Shown in pieces: positions 1 through 10,048 of a DNA stretch of 64,000 nt. Below the pieces are notes generated by a model, which saw only the letters and a list, made by a program, of their open reading frames with translations, was not told where the DNA came from and ran no database searches. Origin of the DNA: Myxococcaceae bacterium. GTDB taxonomy: Bacteria; Myxococcota_A; Polyangia; Polyangiales; Ga0077539. Made by a program: the position numbers and the translations under genes. The DNA is taken from positions 1-64,000 of the forward strand of contig SCUS01000162.1 in NCBI GenBank assembly GCA_004297725.1. The letters run 5' to 3'. Position 1 is the stretch's first letter. The number at the start of each line of letters is the position of its first letter.

Positions 1-3000
1 CGCCACACCCAGATCCGCCGGGCAGGCCGCCGCGCTACCCGTGCAGCTCTCCGCAACGTCGCAGCCGCCGCCGTTGTTCGCGCGGCACACCGTCGTCGAA
101 GGCAGGAACACATCCGCCGGACAAGCCGCCGCGCTGCCCGTGCAGGTCTCGGCCGTATCGCAGACACCCGCCGAGGCGCGGCACACCGTGCCCGCCGCCG
201 AGAGCGCGTCCGTCGGGCACACCGCGCTCGAGCCCGTGCAGGTCTCGGCCGGATCGCACGCACCCACCGACGCACGACACACCGTGCTCGACGGGACAAA
301 CGCGTTCGCCGGACAAGCCGAGCCGGTGCCGTTGCAGGTCTCCGCCACGTCGCAGCCGCCCGCAGCCGCCGCACGGCACACGGTGCCCGCAGCCACGTTG
401 CCCCAGGCCGTCGGCCCCGACACCGTGGTCGTCGGCGCGACGCAGGCCTGGCAGTTGTTCGCCGGGTTCAGGTCGCCGTTGTTGAAGCAGACCCCGCCGA
501 TGCGGCAGAAGCCCTCGTCGACGAGGCCATCGCAGTCATTGTCGATCCCGTCGCAGAACTCCGCCGGGAACGAGCCCGACGGCGCCGCGCAGCCCGGCAT
601 CCCGCAGGTGCAGCGGGAGATCGACAGGGTGTAGTTCGCACACATGCCGCCGGTGCCGGCGGGCCGATAGACCCGGATCAGCACCGTCTGCGGCCAGGTC
701 ACGTTGCGCGTCGAGAAAGCCCCCGTCGGAGAGCCGCCGCCCGGCGACACGTTGTCCGTGAACTGCCAGCTCTGGAGGTCCATCCCGCAGGAGGCCGCGG
801 CCAGGCAGTTGGGGGTGGCGGTCCCGTTCGTCAGGACCTGCATCCGCAGGAGGCCGCTCGCCACGCCCGGGCCCGTGAGGTTGATCGTGGGCGTCCCGAC
901 GCCGTGCTGGTTGTAGTCGTAGTTCGGCGGGAACGAGACGACGAACCACTGCTCCTGCCCTGCGATCGAGGGCATGTAGGTCGTCTGCGTCAACGAGCCG
1001 CCGTTGAGCACGGGCCCGAGGTTCGTCGCCGTACCGCAGGCCGTCGCCGTGCCGTCGTCGACCACGCCATCGCAGTTGTTGTCGACGGAGTCGCAGACCT
1101 CCGTGGTCGGCGCGCGCGTCACGGTGTTGGCCGGGCAGAAGCCGCTCGCACCCGTGCAGACCTCCTGCGGATCGCAGTAGGGCTGGTTGATCGACGGGCG
1201 GCAGACCGTGCCGACGGGACGCACGATATCCGCCGGGCAGGCCGCGGCGCTACCCGTGCAGCTCTCCGAGACATCGCAGGTCGTGTCCACGGCCGCGCGA
1301 CACACCGTGCTCGACGGACGGAACACGTCCGTCGGACACGCGGTCCCGGTGCCCGTGCAGTTCTCCGCCGTGTCGCAGACGCCCGCCACCGCGCGGCACA
1401 CCGTGCTCGACGGGCGGAACCCGTTGGCCGGACACGCCGCCGCGCTGCCCGTGCAGCTCTCCGCCGCGTCGCACACATCGACCGCCGCGCGGCACACCGT
1501 GCTCGACGGCTGGAAGGTGTCCGTCGGACACGGCGCGCTCGTACTGGTGCAGGTCTCCGCGACATCGCAGGGCCCAGCGACCGGACGACACACCGTGCCC
1601 GCCCCGATGCCCATGTCCGGCGGACACACCGGCCCCGTGCCCGTGCAGACCTCCTGCACGTCGCAGCCGCCGCCGTTGGTCACGCGGCACACGAAGGTGG
1701 AGGGCTGGAAGGCGTCCGTCGGGCACGCCGCGGTGCTACCCGTGCAGGTCTCCGCCACGTCGCAGCCACCCGCCGCAGCCGCGCGACACACCGTGGTCGA
1801 CGGAACGAACACATCGGCAGGGCACGCCGCGGTGCTACCCGTGCAGGTCTCCTGCGTATCGCAGATGCCCGCCGACGCGCGGCACACGGTGGTCGAGGGA
1901 GAGAACGCGTTGACAGCGCACGGAGCGCTCGTCCCGCCGCAGAGTTCGGCCGGGTCGCAGACGCCCGCCGATGCGCGGCACACGGTGCCCGCAGCCACGC
2001 CCACGTCGGCAGGGCACGCCGCCGCCGAGCCCGTGCAGGTCTCCGTCACGTCGCAGCCGCCGCCGTTGTTGTTGCGGCAGACCGTCGTCGACGGCAGGAA
2101 CACATCCGTCGGGCAGGCCGCGCTCGAACCCGTGCAGCTCTCCGCCGTGTCGCAGATGCCAGCGGACGCACGACACACCGTCGTCGACGGGACGAACGCG
2201 TTCGAGGGACACACCCCGTTCGTGCCCGTGCACGCCTCGGGCAGGTCGCACACGCCACCCGACGCACGGCACAGCGTGCCCGCGGGACGCACCACATCGC
2301 TCGGACACGCCGCCGCGCTGCCCGTGCAGACCTCCGCGATGTCGCAGGTCGGATCCACCGCGGCGCGACACACCGTCCCGGCCGCGACGCCGATGTCCGG
2401 CGGGCAGCTGTTGGTCCCGGTGCAGACCTCAGCCGCGTCGCAGCCATTCGACACCGCGGCGCGACACACCGTCCCGGGCGTGACGACCGTGTCTGCCGGG
2501 CAGGCCGCCGCGGTCCCGTCGCAGATCTCCTGAAGGTCGCAGCCACCCGACACCGCAGCGCGGCACACGGTGCCCGCCGGGCGACCGATGTCCGCCGGGC
2601 AGGTGTTGGTCCCGTTGCAGACCTCGGCCGCGTCGCAGCCATTCGACACCGCAGCGCGGCACGTCGTCCCAGCCGCAACCACCACATCGGACGGGCACAG
2701 CGCGCCAGTGCCCGTGCAGCTCTCCGCCAGGTCGCAGCCACCCGCCACCGCAGCGCGGCACACCGTCGTCGACGGACGGAACGTGTCCGCCGGGCAGGCC
2801 GCCATCGCTCCCGTGCAGACCTCCTGCGTATCGCAGATGCCCGCCACCGCACGGCACACCGTGTTGACCGGGACGAAGGCATTGCCCGGGCAGGCCGCCG
2901 CAGATCCAGTGCAGGTCTCGGCCACGTCGCAGACGCCCGCCGCCACGCGACACACCGAGCTCGAAGGCAGGAACACGTCCGTCGGACACAGCGCGCCGGT

Positions 3001-6000
3001 GCCCGTGCAGCTCTCGGCCGCATCGCAGACGCCCGCCGAGGCGCGGCACACCGTCGTCGACGGAACGAACACATCCGTCGGGCAGGCCGCGCTCGAACCC
3101 GTGCAGCTCTCGGCCGTGTCGCAGACGCCCGCCGAGGCGCGGCACACCGTCGTCGACGGAACGAACACATCCGTCGGACACGCCGCGCTCGAACCCGTGC
3201 AGCTCTCGGCCGTGTCGCAGACACCCGCCGAGGCGCGGCACACCGTCGTCGACGGCAGGAAGCTATCGACCGGGCAGGCGTTGCCGGAGCCGGTGCAGAC
3301 CTCGGCCGTATCACAGATGCCCGCCGAAGCGCGGCACACGGTCCCGGCCACGCCCACCACGTCCGCCGGACACGCCGCCGCGCTGCCGGTGCAGCTCTCG
3401 GCCACGTCGCAGCCGCCTGCCACCGCAGGGCGGCACGTGGTGCCCGACGACACGAAGGTGTCCGTCGGGCAGGCCGCGCTCGAACCCGTGCAGCTCTCCG
3501 CCGTGTCGCAGACGCCCGCCGAGGCGCGGCACACCGTCGTCGACGGACGGAAGGAGTCGGCCGGACACGCCGCGCTCGAACCCGTGCAGCTCTCCGCCGT
3601 GTCGCAGACACCCGCCGAGGCGCGACACACCGTCGTCGACGGAACGAACACATCCGCAGGGCACGCCGCGCCCGTGCCGTTGCAGGTCTCGGCCGTGTCG
3701 CAGACGCCCGCCGAGACTCGGCACACGGTGCCCGCCGCGACGTTGCTCCAGGTGGTCGGCCCCGACACCGTCGACGACGGCACCGTGCACACCTGGCAGT
3801 TGTTCGTCGGGTTCAGCGTCCCGTTACTGAAGCAGACCCCGCCGATGCGGCAGAAGCCCTCGTCGACCAGACCGTTGCAGTCGTTGTCGATCCCGTCGCA
3901 GACCTCCGCAGTCGGCGCGCCCGGCATCACCGAGCAGGTCGAGCTGGGACCCGTGCCGCAGATCACGGTGCCCATGCGCAGGCAGGCTCCGACGCCCACC
4001 GTGCAGGGCCCGCCCGTCGGCAGACACGTTCCGCTGCAGCTCGCCTGGCCCGCCGCGCACCCGCAGGCAAAGCCCGAGCACGCGCCGTTGAAGGGCGGGT
4101 TGCACGCAGAGCCGGCCGTAAGCGGAGAGTCACCCGGACAAGCCGCGCTCGAACCCGTGCAGGTCTCCGTCGCGTCGCAGACGCCGGCCGAGGCACGGCA
4201 CACCGTGCTCGAAGGCCGGAAGGTGTTCGCCGGGCACGCCGCACCGGTGCCGTTGCAGGTCTCGGCCACGTCGCAGACACCCGCCGAGGCGCGGCACAGC
4301 GTGCCCGCCGCCACGTTGCTCCAGGTCGACGGACCGGCCACCGCCGACGACGGCACCGTGCACACCTGGCAGTTGTTGGCCGGGTTCAGGTCACCGTTGT
4401 TGAAGCAGACCCCACCGATGCGGCAGAAGCCCTCGTCGATCAGGCCGTTGCAGTCGTTGTCGATCCCGTCGCAGGCCTCCGCCGGGAACGAGCCCGCCGG
4501 CGCCGTGCAGCCCGGCATCCCGCAGGTGCAGCGCGAGACCGACAGGGTGTACAGCCCGCAACCGATGCCTACGCCGCCCGGCCGATAGACCCGCACCAGC
4601 ACCGTCTGCGGCCACGGCACATTGCGCGTCGAGAACGCCCCGGTCGGAGTGCCGCCACCCGCCGAGAGGTTGTCGGTGAACTGCCAGCTCTGGAGGTTCA
4701 GCCCGCAGGAGGCCGCGGCGCTGCAGTCGGCCGACAGCGTGCTGCTCGTCAGCACCTGCATCCGCAAGAGGCCGCTCGCCACCTCGGCGCCCGTGAGGTT
4801 GATCGTGGGCGTCCCGACGCCGTGCTGGTTGTAGTCGTAGTTCGGCGGGAAGGTGATCCGGTACCACTGCTCGCCCGTGCCGCCGGGCATGAAGGTCGTC
4901 TGCGTGACCGAGCCCCCGAGGGCCACGATGCCCAGGTCGCTCGCCGTGGCGCAGGTGTTGACGATGCCGTCGTCGGTCTGACCGTCGCAGTCGTCGTCGA
5001 CGCCGTTGCAGGTCTCGGTACCCGGCAGCGTCTGCCCCGTGCACACGCCCCAGGCGCCCGCGCTGCACGCCTGCGAACCGGGTCGGCAGACGCCGACGCC
5101 GCTGGTGCCCGCCGGACCCGTGTAGCAGCTACGCGCGACGCCGTTGTCGATCAGGCCGTTGCAGTCGTCGTCGAGGTTGTTGCAGAGCTCGGCCGCGGGG
5201 CGGATCTCGCCCGTGCACATGCCCCAGGCGCCCGCGGCGCAGGTCTGCGTACCGGCGCGGCACAGGCCGACACCCGCAGAGCCCGGCGGACCGCCGTAGC
5301 AGCCCTGGGTCAGCCCCTCGTCGACCATGCCGTCGCAGTCGTCGTCGATGTTGTTGCAGACCTCGGCACCGGGCACGCCCGGGGCCGCGCTGCACTGCGA
5401 CGCCAACCCGTCGGCGCGGCAGACGACGGTCCCCATTCGGGTGCAGGCCCCAGCGCCCACGGAGCAGGCGTTGCCCAGGGTCGGGAAGTCCTCGTCGACC
5501 GTGCCGTCGCAGTCGTCGTCGAGCCCGTTGCAGCGCTCCGCCGTCGGAACCACCTGACCCGCGCAGGAGCCCCAGGCGCCGGCGCTGCAGGTGGACGTTC
5601 CGCCGCGGCAGACCCCGACCCCGTTGGTGCCGGCCGGGCCCGTGTAGCAGGCCAGGGTCAGGCCCTCGTCGACCATGCCGTCGCAGTCGTCGTCGAGGTT
5701 GTTGCAGGTCTCGGTGCCGCTGCCGCCGGGGACGCACACCTGCGGGACGCCGCCGACGCAGTTGTTCACCGTGCGCGCGCAGAGGCCGGCGCCGCAGGTC
5801 GTGGTGCCGAGGCCCTCGTCGGTCATCCCGTCGCAGTCGTCGTCGAGGCCGTTGCAGACCTCGACCAGCGGAACCTGCTCGCCCGGGCAGAGCACGCCGA
5901 ACACGCCGCCCGAGCAGGTGCGAGAGCCGTTGCGGCAGATGCCCACGCCGCTGGTGCCCGCGGGGCCCGTGTAGCAGCTCTGCGCGATGCCATCGTCGAC

Positions 6001-9000
6001 CATGCCGTCGCAGTCGTCGTCGATGTTGTTGCAGGTCTCGACCGCCGGAAGCGTCTGCCCCGTGCACACGCCCCACGCGCCGGTGGCGCAGGCCTGCAGA
6101 CCGTCGCGGCAGCGCCCGACCATCTGCGTGCCCGCCGGGCCCGTGTAGCAGCTCCGAGCGACGCCGTTGTCGATGGCGCCGTTGCAGTCGTCGTCGAGGT
6201 TGTTGCAGGTCTCCGTCACCGGAGTCACCTGGCTGGTGCACACGCCCCAGGCGCCCATGGAGCAGGCCTGCGAACCGGCGCGGCAGAGCCCGACGCCGCT
6301 GGTGCCCGCGGGGCCCGTGTAGCAGCCCTGCGAGACCCCATCGTCGATGGCGCCGTTGCAGTTGTCGTCGAGGTTGTTGCAGGTCTCGGTACCCGGCAGC
6401 GTCTGGCCCGTGCACGCTCCCCAGGCGCCCGCGCTGCAAGCCTGGGTGCCGGGCCGGCAGACGCCGACGCCGCCGGTGCCCGCGGCGCCCGTGTAGCAGC
6501 CCTGGGTCACGCCGTCGTCGATGGCGCCGTCGCAGTCGTCGTCGAGGTTGTTGCAGGTCTCGGTCGCCGGAACCACCTGGCCCACGCACGCGCTCCAGGC
6601 GCCTGCCGCGCAGGTCTGGGTGCCGGCCCGGCAGACGCCGACGCCGCTGGTTCCCGAGGCGCCCGTGTAGCAGCCCTGGGTCACGCCCTCGTCGATGGCG
6701 CCATCGCAGTCGTCGTCGACGCCGTTGCAGGTCTCGGCCGCAGGCGGCCGCGTCCCGGCGTTGGTGCACACCGGCGACCCGGTGGAGCAATCCAGCACGC
6801 CGATGACGCAGACACCCGGCAGCGAGCAGGGAGCGCCGTTGGCGCAAGGCACGCAGTCCGCCGAGGCGTTGCAGACGCTCGACGAGCCCGGAAGCCACCG
6901 GATCGAGCTGCCCGCCGAGGCGATGCCCGCGGTGTTGAAGCCGACCAGATCGGACGAAGAGCCCGTGTCTCGCTGGATGCCGATGGTGGCGTCACCGCCG
7001 GTGGCCCGGTCTCCCTGGCCCTCCATGCGGCTGTAGAGCACGTCGATGGCGTTGGAGCCTTCGGAGAGGCTGATCTCGAAGGTGATGTGCTCGCTCGCGT
7101 TGGACGAGCCCGGCGGATAGAAGAAGTTGTCTTCCCACTCCGCGATGTACCGGCGCAGCGGGGCCGTGCCGACCGTGGCCGTGCAGATGCCGTTGCGCTG
7201 GTAGATGTCGTCCCAGAAGGCGAAGATCGTGTTCTCGACGGCCGTCGTCGGCAGCGTGCTGTTCACCCACGCATACGTGGGCATCACGAACGAGAACATG
7301 CCGTTCGAGGAGATGCCGACGTAGTTGTACGGGCTGTTGTAGAAGCGGAACGTGAACGGCAGGGTCTCCCCCGTCGTCCCGTCATCGGAGTTCGCCAGGA
7401 AGGTCTGGTGACCCGCGAGGGCGCAGACGTCGACCCACGGCATCGGCGAGGGACGGGTGCGGGTGTAGACGTCCGCGGTCCCGCCGCAGATGGTCCCGAC
7501 CGGGAGCTGCGTGGCGATGGCGCAGGTCGGAGCGCCCGTCGCGCAGGAGATCCGCCCCGTGCTGCAAGCCTGACCCGTGCTGCAGGCCGCGCCCTCGGTG
7601 CAGGGCACGCACACGCCCGAGGCGTTGCAGACCGAGCCGACGCCGCAGACCGTCCCCGGGGGCAGCGCGCCCGCGTCCACGCAGGTCTCCACCGGCCGGC
7701 CGCCGGCGGAGTTGATGCAGTTGATCACGCCTCGACGGCAGGGGTCCGAGGCGATGTAGCACTGTGCCCCCATGCGGCAGATGACCTCTTCCGGAGGTGC
7801 GCAGGTGAACTGCACCTCGGTGGAGATCAGCGTCGGCGCCAGCGTCCTGTCGGGCGACGGGATCAGCCTCGCTTCGAGCTCGAGGAAGGGGAAGTGGTCC
7901 GCGCCCACCGCCGTCGGCATCGCCGCTCGGATCGCCGCCCCGACATCGAGGGTCGAGGGCATCGTCGGGGTGCCGTTGGGAGCATTGGGCAGCCGGGTCC
8001 AGGTGGCGCTCGTGAGGCCCGCGGAGGTCTGCGCCACGCGCACCCGGAACTCGATGCTCGTCCCCTGCGGGACGATCGAGGAGAAGTTGAACTGCCCCCA
8101 GTACGGCGCGTCGATGCCGTCGCAGGTCGTCCCCTCGTAGATGCGACGGTAGGTGCCCGTGTTGCAGACGGTGGATCCGGTCGCCGGGGTCCAGCGGATG
8201 GTGCGCCCGGCCGGGGCGACGCCCGCGGAGTCGTTGCCCACCAGGTCGAAGGACGAGCCCGTGCCCTGCTGGATGCCGATGGTGGCGCTGTTGCCGGTGG
8301 CCCGATCGCCCTGGCCCTCCATCTGGTTGTAGAGGACGTCGATGGTGTTGGTCGTCTCGGCCAGCACGACCTGGTAGGTCATGTGCTCGGTCGTGTTGCC
8401 CGCGCCATCCGGCGGATAGAAGTACTGGTCGCTCCACTGGACGACGTACTCGCGGTTGGGCGAGCTGCCGTAGACCGCGATGCACTCGCCGTTGCCGCGG
8501 TTGTAGACGTCGTCCCAGAACGCGAAGATCGTGTTGGCGACGTCTGCCGTCGGCAGCGTGCTGTTGGTCCACTGATACGTCGGGTCGACGAACGAGATCA
8601 TCCCGTTCGAGGCGATGCCCGCCGTGACGTAGGGCGCCCCGTAGTAGCGGAAGGTGAACGGCAGCGGCAGCTGGGTGGTGCCGTCGTCGGAGTTCATCAG
8701 CACCGTCTGGCGACCAGGCGCCGCGCAGGCGTCGCGCCAGGACAGCGGTGAGGTCCCCCGGGTGTAGTTGCCCCCGGAGGTGCTGGTGCAGGCCGAGGTG
8801 ATGCCGCCGCGCAGGCCCGCTCCGCCCGGGCAGAAGACCGCGTGCGCGGCGTTGGCCGCGACGATGTCCGTCGACCCCGCGGGGATCGGGTCGGCCGCCT
8901 CGGGGCAGATCACCTGATGGCGGCACTGCGGCGAGCAGTTGCCCGGGCACTGGGACACCACGCCGATGAAGCGGGTAGGCGTGGGATAGTCCGGACGCCA

Positions 9001-9495
9001 GCGGCGACACTCGGACCACCGCCCCGTCTCAGGGCTCCCGGGAACCGGGTCGCAGGTGCGCTGGCCGACGTTGCAGGTCTCGGTGGCGCTGTAGGTGCGG
9101 TCGTTGTCGACGTCGCAGGGCCTCGGCTGGTCGCCGAGGCGGCACTCGCAGCCCGCCCGGGTGTTGGGGAGGCGGCCGCAGTAGCACTGGTCGGTGACGC
9201 TGGCGTTGTCGTCGTCGCAGTCGACGTTGATGCAGCCCAGGCCGAAGCCGTAGCGGTCACCGTCGCGGTCGACGCACTGGGTCGTCGGGACGTCGGTCTC
9301 CTCGGAGGTCTCGACCAGATCCGAGGCGCCGTCGCGGGTGCCCAGGTCGTCGCTGGCGTCCATGCCCGTCGGCGCGTCGAAGGCGATGGTGACCGACGCG
9401 TCCTCGAACCCAACGAGCGAGCCGCCGCCACCACAGCCCACGAGGGCCAGCAGTGCTGCAACCAGGATCGCTGTTGGTGTCCACCGGACCTTCAT
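1..9495 (-). CDS. giant Cys-rich repeat lipoprotein, C-terminus beyond left edge
   Basis: At least 3165 codons are open from an ATG at 9495 to the window edge, where the gene is cut. The start encodes a lipoprotein signal with lipobox LVGC (Cys21), so the protein is probably anchored at the cell surface. In order: a Cys-rich head; two similar beta-sandwich-like domains (about residues 265-440 and 700-860) with SNGM..F..PTY.W.NSTLPT and FAFWDD motifs; about eleven MopE-type metal-binding repeats of the CNxLDDDCDGxxDxG kind (about residues 920-1510; Pfam Cu-binding MopE family); then long arrays of a 32-aa disintegrin-like repeat with motif CRASAGVCDTAESCTGSSAACP. About 26 of these run in tandem at roughly 3740-1160, and more lie on both sides. 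Further MopE-like units (CDGIDNDCNG) separate the blocks. Such repeats are typical of secreted proteins of Myxococcota. Substrate or partner is unknown. The opposite strand is also open over most of the gene but is Arg-rich and is only its codon-aligned shadow. Confidence 0.9.
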   Translation of the reverse strand, partial: MKVRWTPTAILVAALLALVGCGGGGSLVGFEDASVTIAFDAPTGMDASDDLGTRDGASDLVETSEETDVPTTQCVDRDGDRYGFGLGCINVDCDDDNASVTDQCYCGRLPNTRAGCECRLGDQPRPCDVDNDRTYSATETCNVGQRTCDPVPGSPETGRWSECRRWRPDYPTPTRFIGVVSQCPGNCSPQCRHQVICPEAADPIPAGSTDIVAANAAHAVFCPGGAGLRGGITSACTSTSGGNYTRGTSPLSWRDACAAPGRQTVLMNSDDGTTQLPLPFTFRYYGAPYVTAGIASNGMISFVDPTYQWTNSTLPTADVANTIFAFWDDVYNRGNGECIAVYGSSPNREYVVQWSDQYFYPPDGAGNTTEHMTYQVVLAETTNTIDVLYNQMEGQGDRATGNSATIGIQQGTGSSFDLVGNDSAGVAPAGRTIRWTPATGSTVCNTGTYRRIYEGTTCDGIDAPYWGQFNFSSIVPQGTSIEFRVRVAQTSAGLTSATWTRLPNAPNGTPTMPSTLDVGAAIRAAMPTAVGADHFPFLELEARLIPSPDRTLAPTLISTEVQFTCAPPEEVICRMGAQCYIASDPCRRGVINCINSAGGRPVETCVDAGALPPGTVCGVGSVCNASGVCVPCTEGAACSTGQACSTGRISCATGAPTCAIATQLPVGTICGGTADVYTRTRPSPMPWVDVCALAGHQTFLANSDDGTTGETLPFTFRFYNSPYNYVGISSNGMFSFVMPTYAWVNSTLPTTAVENTIFAFWDDIYQRNGICTATVGTAPLRRYIAEWEDNFFYPPGSSNASEHITFEISLSEGSNAIDVLYSRMEGQGDRATGGDATIGIQRDTGSSSDLVGFNTAGIASAGSSIRWLPGSSSVCNASADCVPCANGAPCSLPGVCVIGVLDCSTGSPVCTNAGTRPPAAETCNGVDDDCDGAIDEGVTQGCYTGASGTSGVGVCRAGTQTCAAGAWSACVGQVVPATETCNNLDDDCDGAIDDGVTQGCYTGAAGTGGVGVCRPGTQACSAGAWGACTGQTLPGTETCNNLDDNCNGAIDDGVSQGCYTGPAGTSGVGLCRAGSQACSMGAWGVCTSQVTPVTETCNNLDDDCNGAIDNGVARSCYTGPAGTQMVGRCRDGLQACATGAWGVCTGQTLPAVETCNNIDDDCDGMVDDGIAQSCYTGPAGTSGVGICRNGSRTCSGGVFGVLCPGEQVPLVEVCNGLDDDCDGMTDEGLGTTTCGAGLCARTVNNCVGGVPQVCVPGGSGTETCNNLDDDCDGMVDEGLTLACYTGPAGTNGVGVCRGGTSTCSAGAWGSCAGQVVPTAERCNGLDDDCDGTVDEDFPTLGNACSVGAGACTRMGTVVCRADGLASQCSAAPGVPGAEVCNNIDDDCDGMVDEGLTQGCYGGPPGSAGVGLCRAGTQTCAAGAWGMCTGEIRPAAELCNNLDDDCNGLIDNGVARSCYTGPAGTSGVGVCRPGSQACSAGAWGVCTGQTLPGTETCNGVDDDCDGQTDDGIVNTCATASDLGIVALGGSVTQTTFMPGGTGEQWYRITFPPNYDYNQHGVGTPTINLTGAEVASGLLRMQVLTSSTLSADCSAAASCGLNLQSWQFTDNLSAGGGTPTGAFSTRNVPWPQTVLVRVYRPGGVGIGCGLYTLSVSRCTCGMPGCTAPAGSFPAEACDGIDNDCNGLIDEGFCRIGGVCFNNGDLNPANNCQVCTVPSSAVAGPSTWSNVAAGTLCRASAGVCDVAETCNGTGAACPANTFRPSSTVCRASAGVCDATETCTGSSAACPGDSPLTAGSACNPPFNGACSGFACGCAAGQASCSGTCLPTGGPCTVGVGACLRMGTVICGTGPSSTCSVMPGAPTAEVCDGIDNDCNGLVDEGFCRIGGVCFSNGTLNPTNNCQVCTVPSSTVSGPTTWSNVAAGTVCRVSAGVCDTAETCNGTGAACPADVFVPSTTVCRASAGVCDTAESCTGSSAACPADSFRPSTTVCRASAGVCDTAESCTGSSAACPTDTFVSSGTTCRPAVAGGCDVAESCTGSAAACPADVVGVAGTVCRASAGICDTAEVCTGSGNACPVDSFLPSTTVCRASAGVCDTAESCTGSSAACPTDVFVPSTTVCRASAGVCDTAESCTGSSAACPTDVFVPSTTVCRASAGVCDAAESCTGTGALCPTDVFLPSSSVCRVAAGVCDVAETCTGSAAACPGNAFVPVNTVCRAVAGICDTQEVCTGAMAACPADTFRPSTTVCRAAVAGGCDLAESCTGTGALCPSDVVVAAGTTCRAAVSNGCDAAEVCNGTNTCPADIGRPAGTVCRAAVSGGCDLQEICDGTAAACPADTVVTPGTVCRAAVSNGCDAAEVCTGTNSCPPDIGVAAGTVCRAAVDPTCDIAEVCTGSAAACPSDVVRPAGTLCRASGGVCDLPEACTGTNGVCPSNAFVPSTTVCRASAGICDTAESCTGSSAACPTDVFLPSTTVCRNNNGGGCDVTETCTGSAAACPADVGVAAGTVCRASAGVCDPAELCGGTSAPCAVNAFSPSTTVCRASAGICDTQETCTGSTAACPADVFVPSTTVCRAAAAGGCDVAETCTGSTAACPTDAFQPSTFVCRVTNGGGCDVQEVCTGTGPVCPPDMGIGAGTVCRPVAGPCDVAETCTSTSAPCPTDTFQPSSTVCRAAVDVCDAAESCTGSAAACPANGFRPSSTVCRAVAGVCDTAENCTGTGTACPTDVFRPSSTVCRAAVDTTCDVSESCTGSAAACPADIVRPVGTVCRPSINQPYCDPQEVCTGASGFCPANTVTRAPTTEVCDSVDNNCDGVVDDGTATACGTATNLGPVLNGGSLTQTTYMPSIAGQEQWFVVSFPPNYDYNQHGVGTPTINLTGPGVASGLLRMQVLTNGTATPNCLAAASCGMDLQSWQFTDNVSPGGGSPTGAFSTRNVTWPQTVLIRVYRPAGTGGMCANYTLSISRCTCGMPGCAAPSGSFPAEFCDGIDNDCDGLVDEGFCRIGGVCFNNGDLNPANNCQACVAPTTTVSGPTAWGNVAAGTVCRAAAAGGCDVAETCNGTGSACPANAFVPSSTVCRASVGACDPAETCTGSSAVCPTDALSAAGTVCRASAGVCDTAETCTGSAAACPADVFLPSTTVCRANNGGGCDVAESCTGSAAACPADLGVA
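590..1010 (-). repeat. second copy of an about 420-bp internal module of the giant lipoprotein
   Basis: This stretch encodes a segment very similar to the one at about 4510-4930: a tract with PPNYDYNQHGVGTP, a Cys-containing beta-rich part and the end CTCGMPGC, followed in both cases by a CDGIDNDC-type MopE repeat and a FCRIGGVCFNNG segment. The two copies flank the main disintegrin-like array, so a larger block was probably duplicated. Confidence 0.7.
1160..3740 (-). repeat. tandem 96-bp coding repeats (disintegrin-like, about 26 copies)
   Basis: A period of about 96 bp (32 codons) encodes units of the type TVCRASAGVCDTAESCTG followed by SSAACPTDVFVPS. Some units are nearly identical at the DNA level, for example those around 3060-3240, while others have diverged. 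This indicates both recent and older expansion. The spacing of Cys residues resembles eukaryotic disintegrin modules. This is coding sequence, not a CRISPR array: there are no unique spacers and the frame is kept throughout. Confidence 0.85.
4510..4930 (-). repeat. first copy of the about 420-bp internal module
   Basis: Partner of the module at about 590-1010 within the same reading frame. Both copies share the PPNYDYNQHGVGTP and LQSWQFTDN segments and the downstream CDGIDNDC repeat. Boundaries are approximate because the homology was read by eye. Confidence 0.7.
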
Positions 9496-10048
9496 CAAAC
9501 TCCCCGCTCCTCCAACGTAAATGTCGCGAGGATACCGGTGGATGCGCTCGTCGTTCGCCTGATGGATCTCACCGCAGAGTTCTCGACCTTGAGCTGAGAT
9601 CCACCCTTAGGGGCCAGCAACCTGCATACCGACGATCGCCGGCCTGAGCTGGAGGCTATAACAAATCCACGGCGGACAATCTCAAGAAACCGTCGACATA
9701 TCTATTCGTAAGCAATCGTAATCATACATGTATTCTCTATCTCAAGCCTTCCGAAAGAGTCTCCGCCTTGCATGGTTTTCGACCACTTCTTTCTCCATTA
9801 TTTCGTTTTTTTAGTCGTACTTCTGGAAATAACAAACTTTTGCTGATTTGCCCTGTGGATGTTCGGCCCTGCCAGCGGACTTTCTTGCAGACCTACGCAA
9901 CGGTTGCGGACTCGACCCCGACGGTCGCTCGACAGCGGATCCCCCTCCGCTGGAGGCCGCCTTGTCGCCCCTCCGGGAGGGCGCGAATTGGCGGCTCTGG
10001 AATGGGAGTTGTTACGGTCCGCCTGCATCAGGAAGGCAACGCGACGGC
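9496..10048. promoter_or_regulatory. 553-bp divergent intergenic region, AT-rich core
   Basis: No credible gene lies here. The stretch of about 9655-9870 is clearly more AT-rich than the rest of the window. It separates the minus-strand giant lipoprotein gene from the plus-strand helicase gene, so it should hold both promoters. A perfect 9-bp inverted repeat, TGGATCTCA at 9563-9571 and TGAGATCCA at 9595-9603, lies 68-108 bp upstream of the lipoprotein start and may be an operator. GC-rich hairpin-forming sequence around 9950-10010 precedes the helicase. I could not place exact promoter elements. Confidence 0.5.

Noticed and set aside
1160-3740. CRISPR-like regular repeats
   Set aside because: The 96-bp repeats have no unique spacers, keep the reading frame and encode Cys modules. 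No cas gene is present.
904-8751. Plus-strand open frame of 2615 codons rich in Arg/Ala
   Set aside because: It is the codon-aligned complement of the giant lipoprotein gene. The minus strand has a signal peptide, lipobox and known Cys repeats; the plus product has none and is low-complexity.
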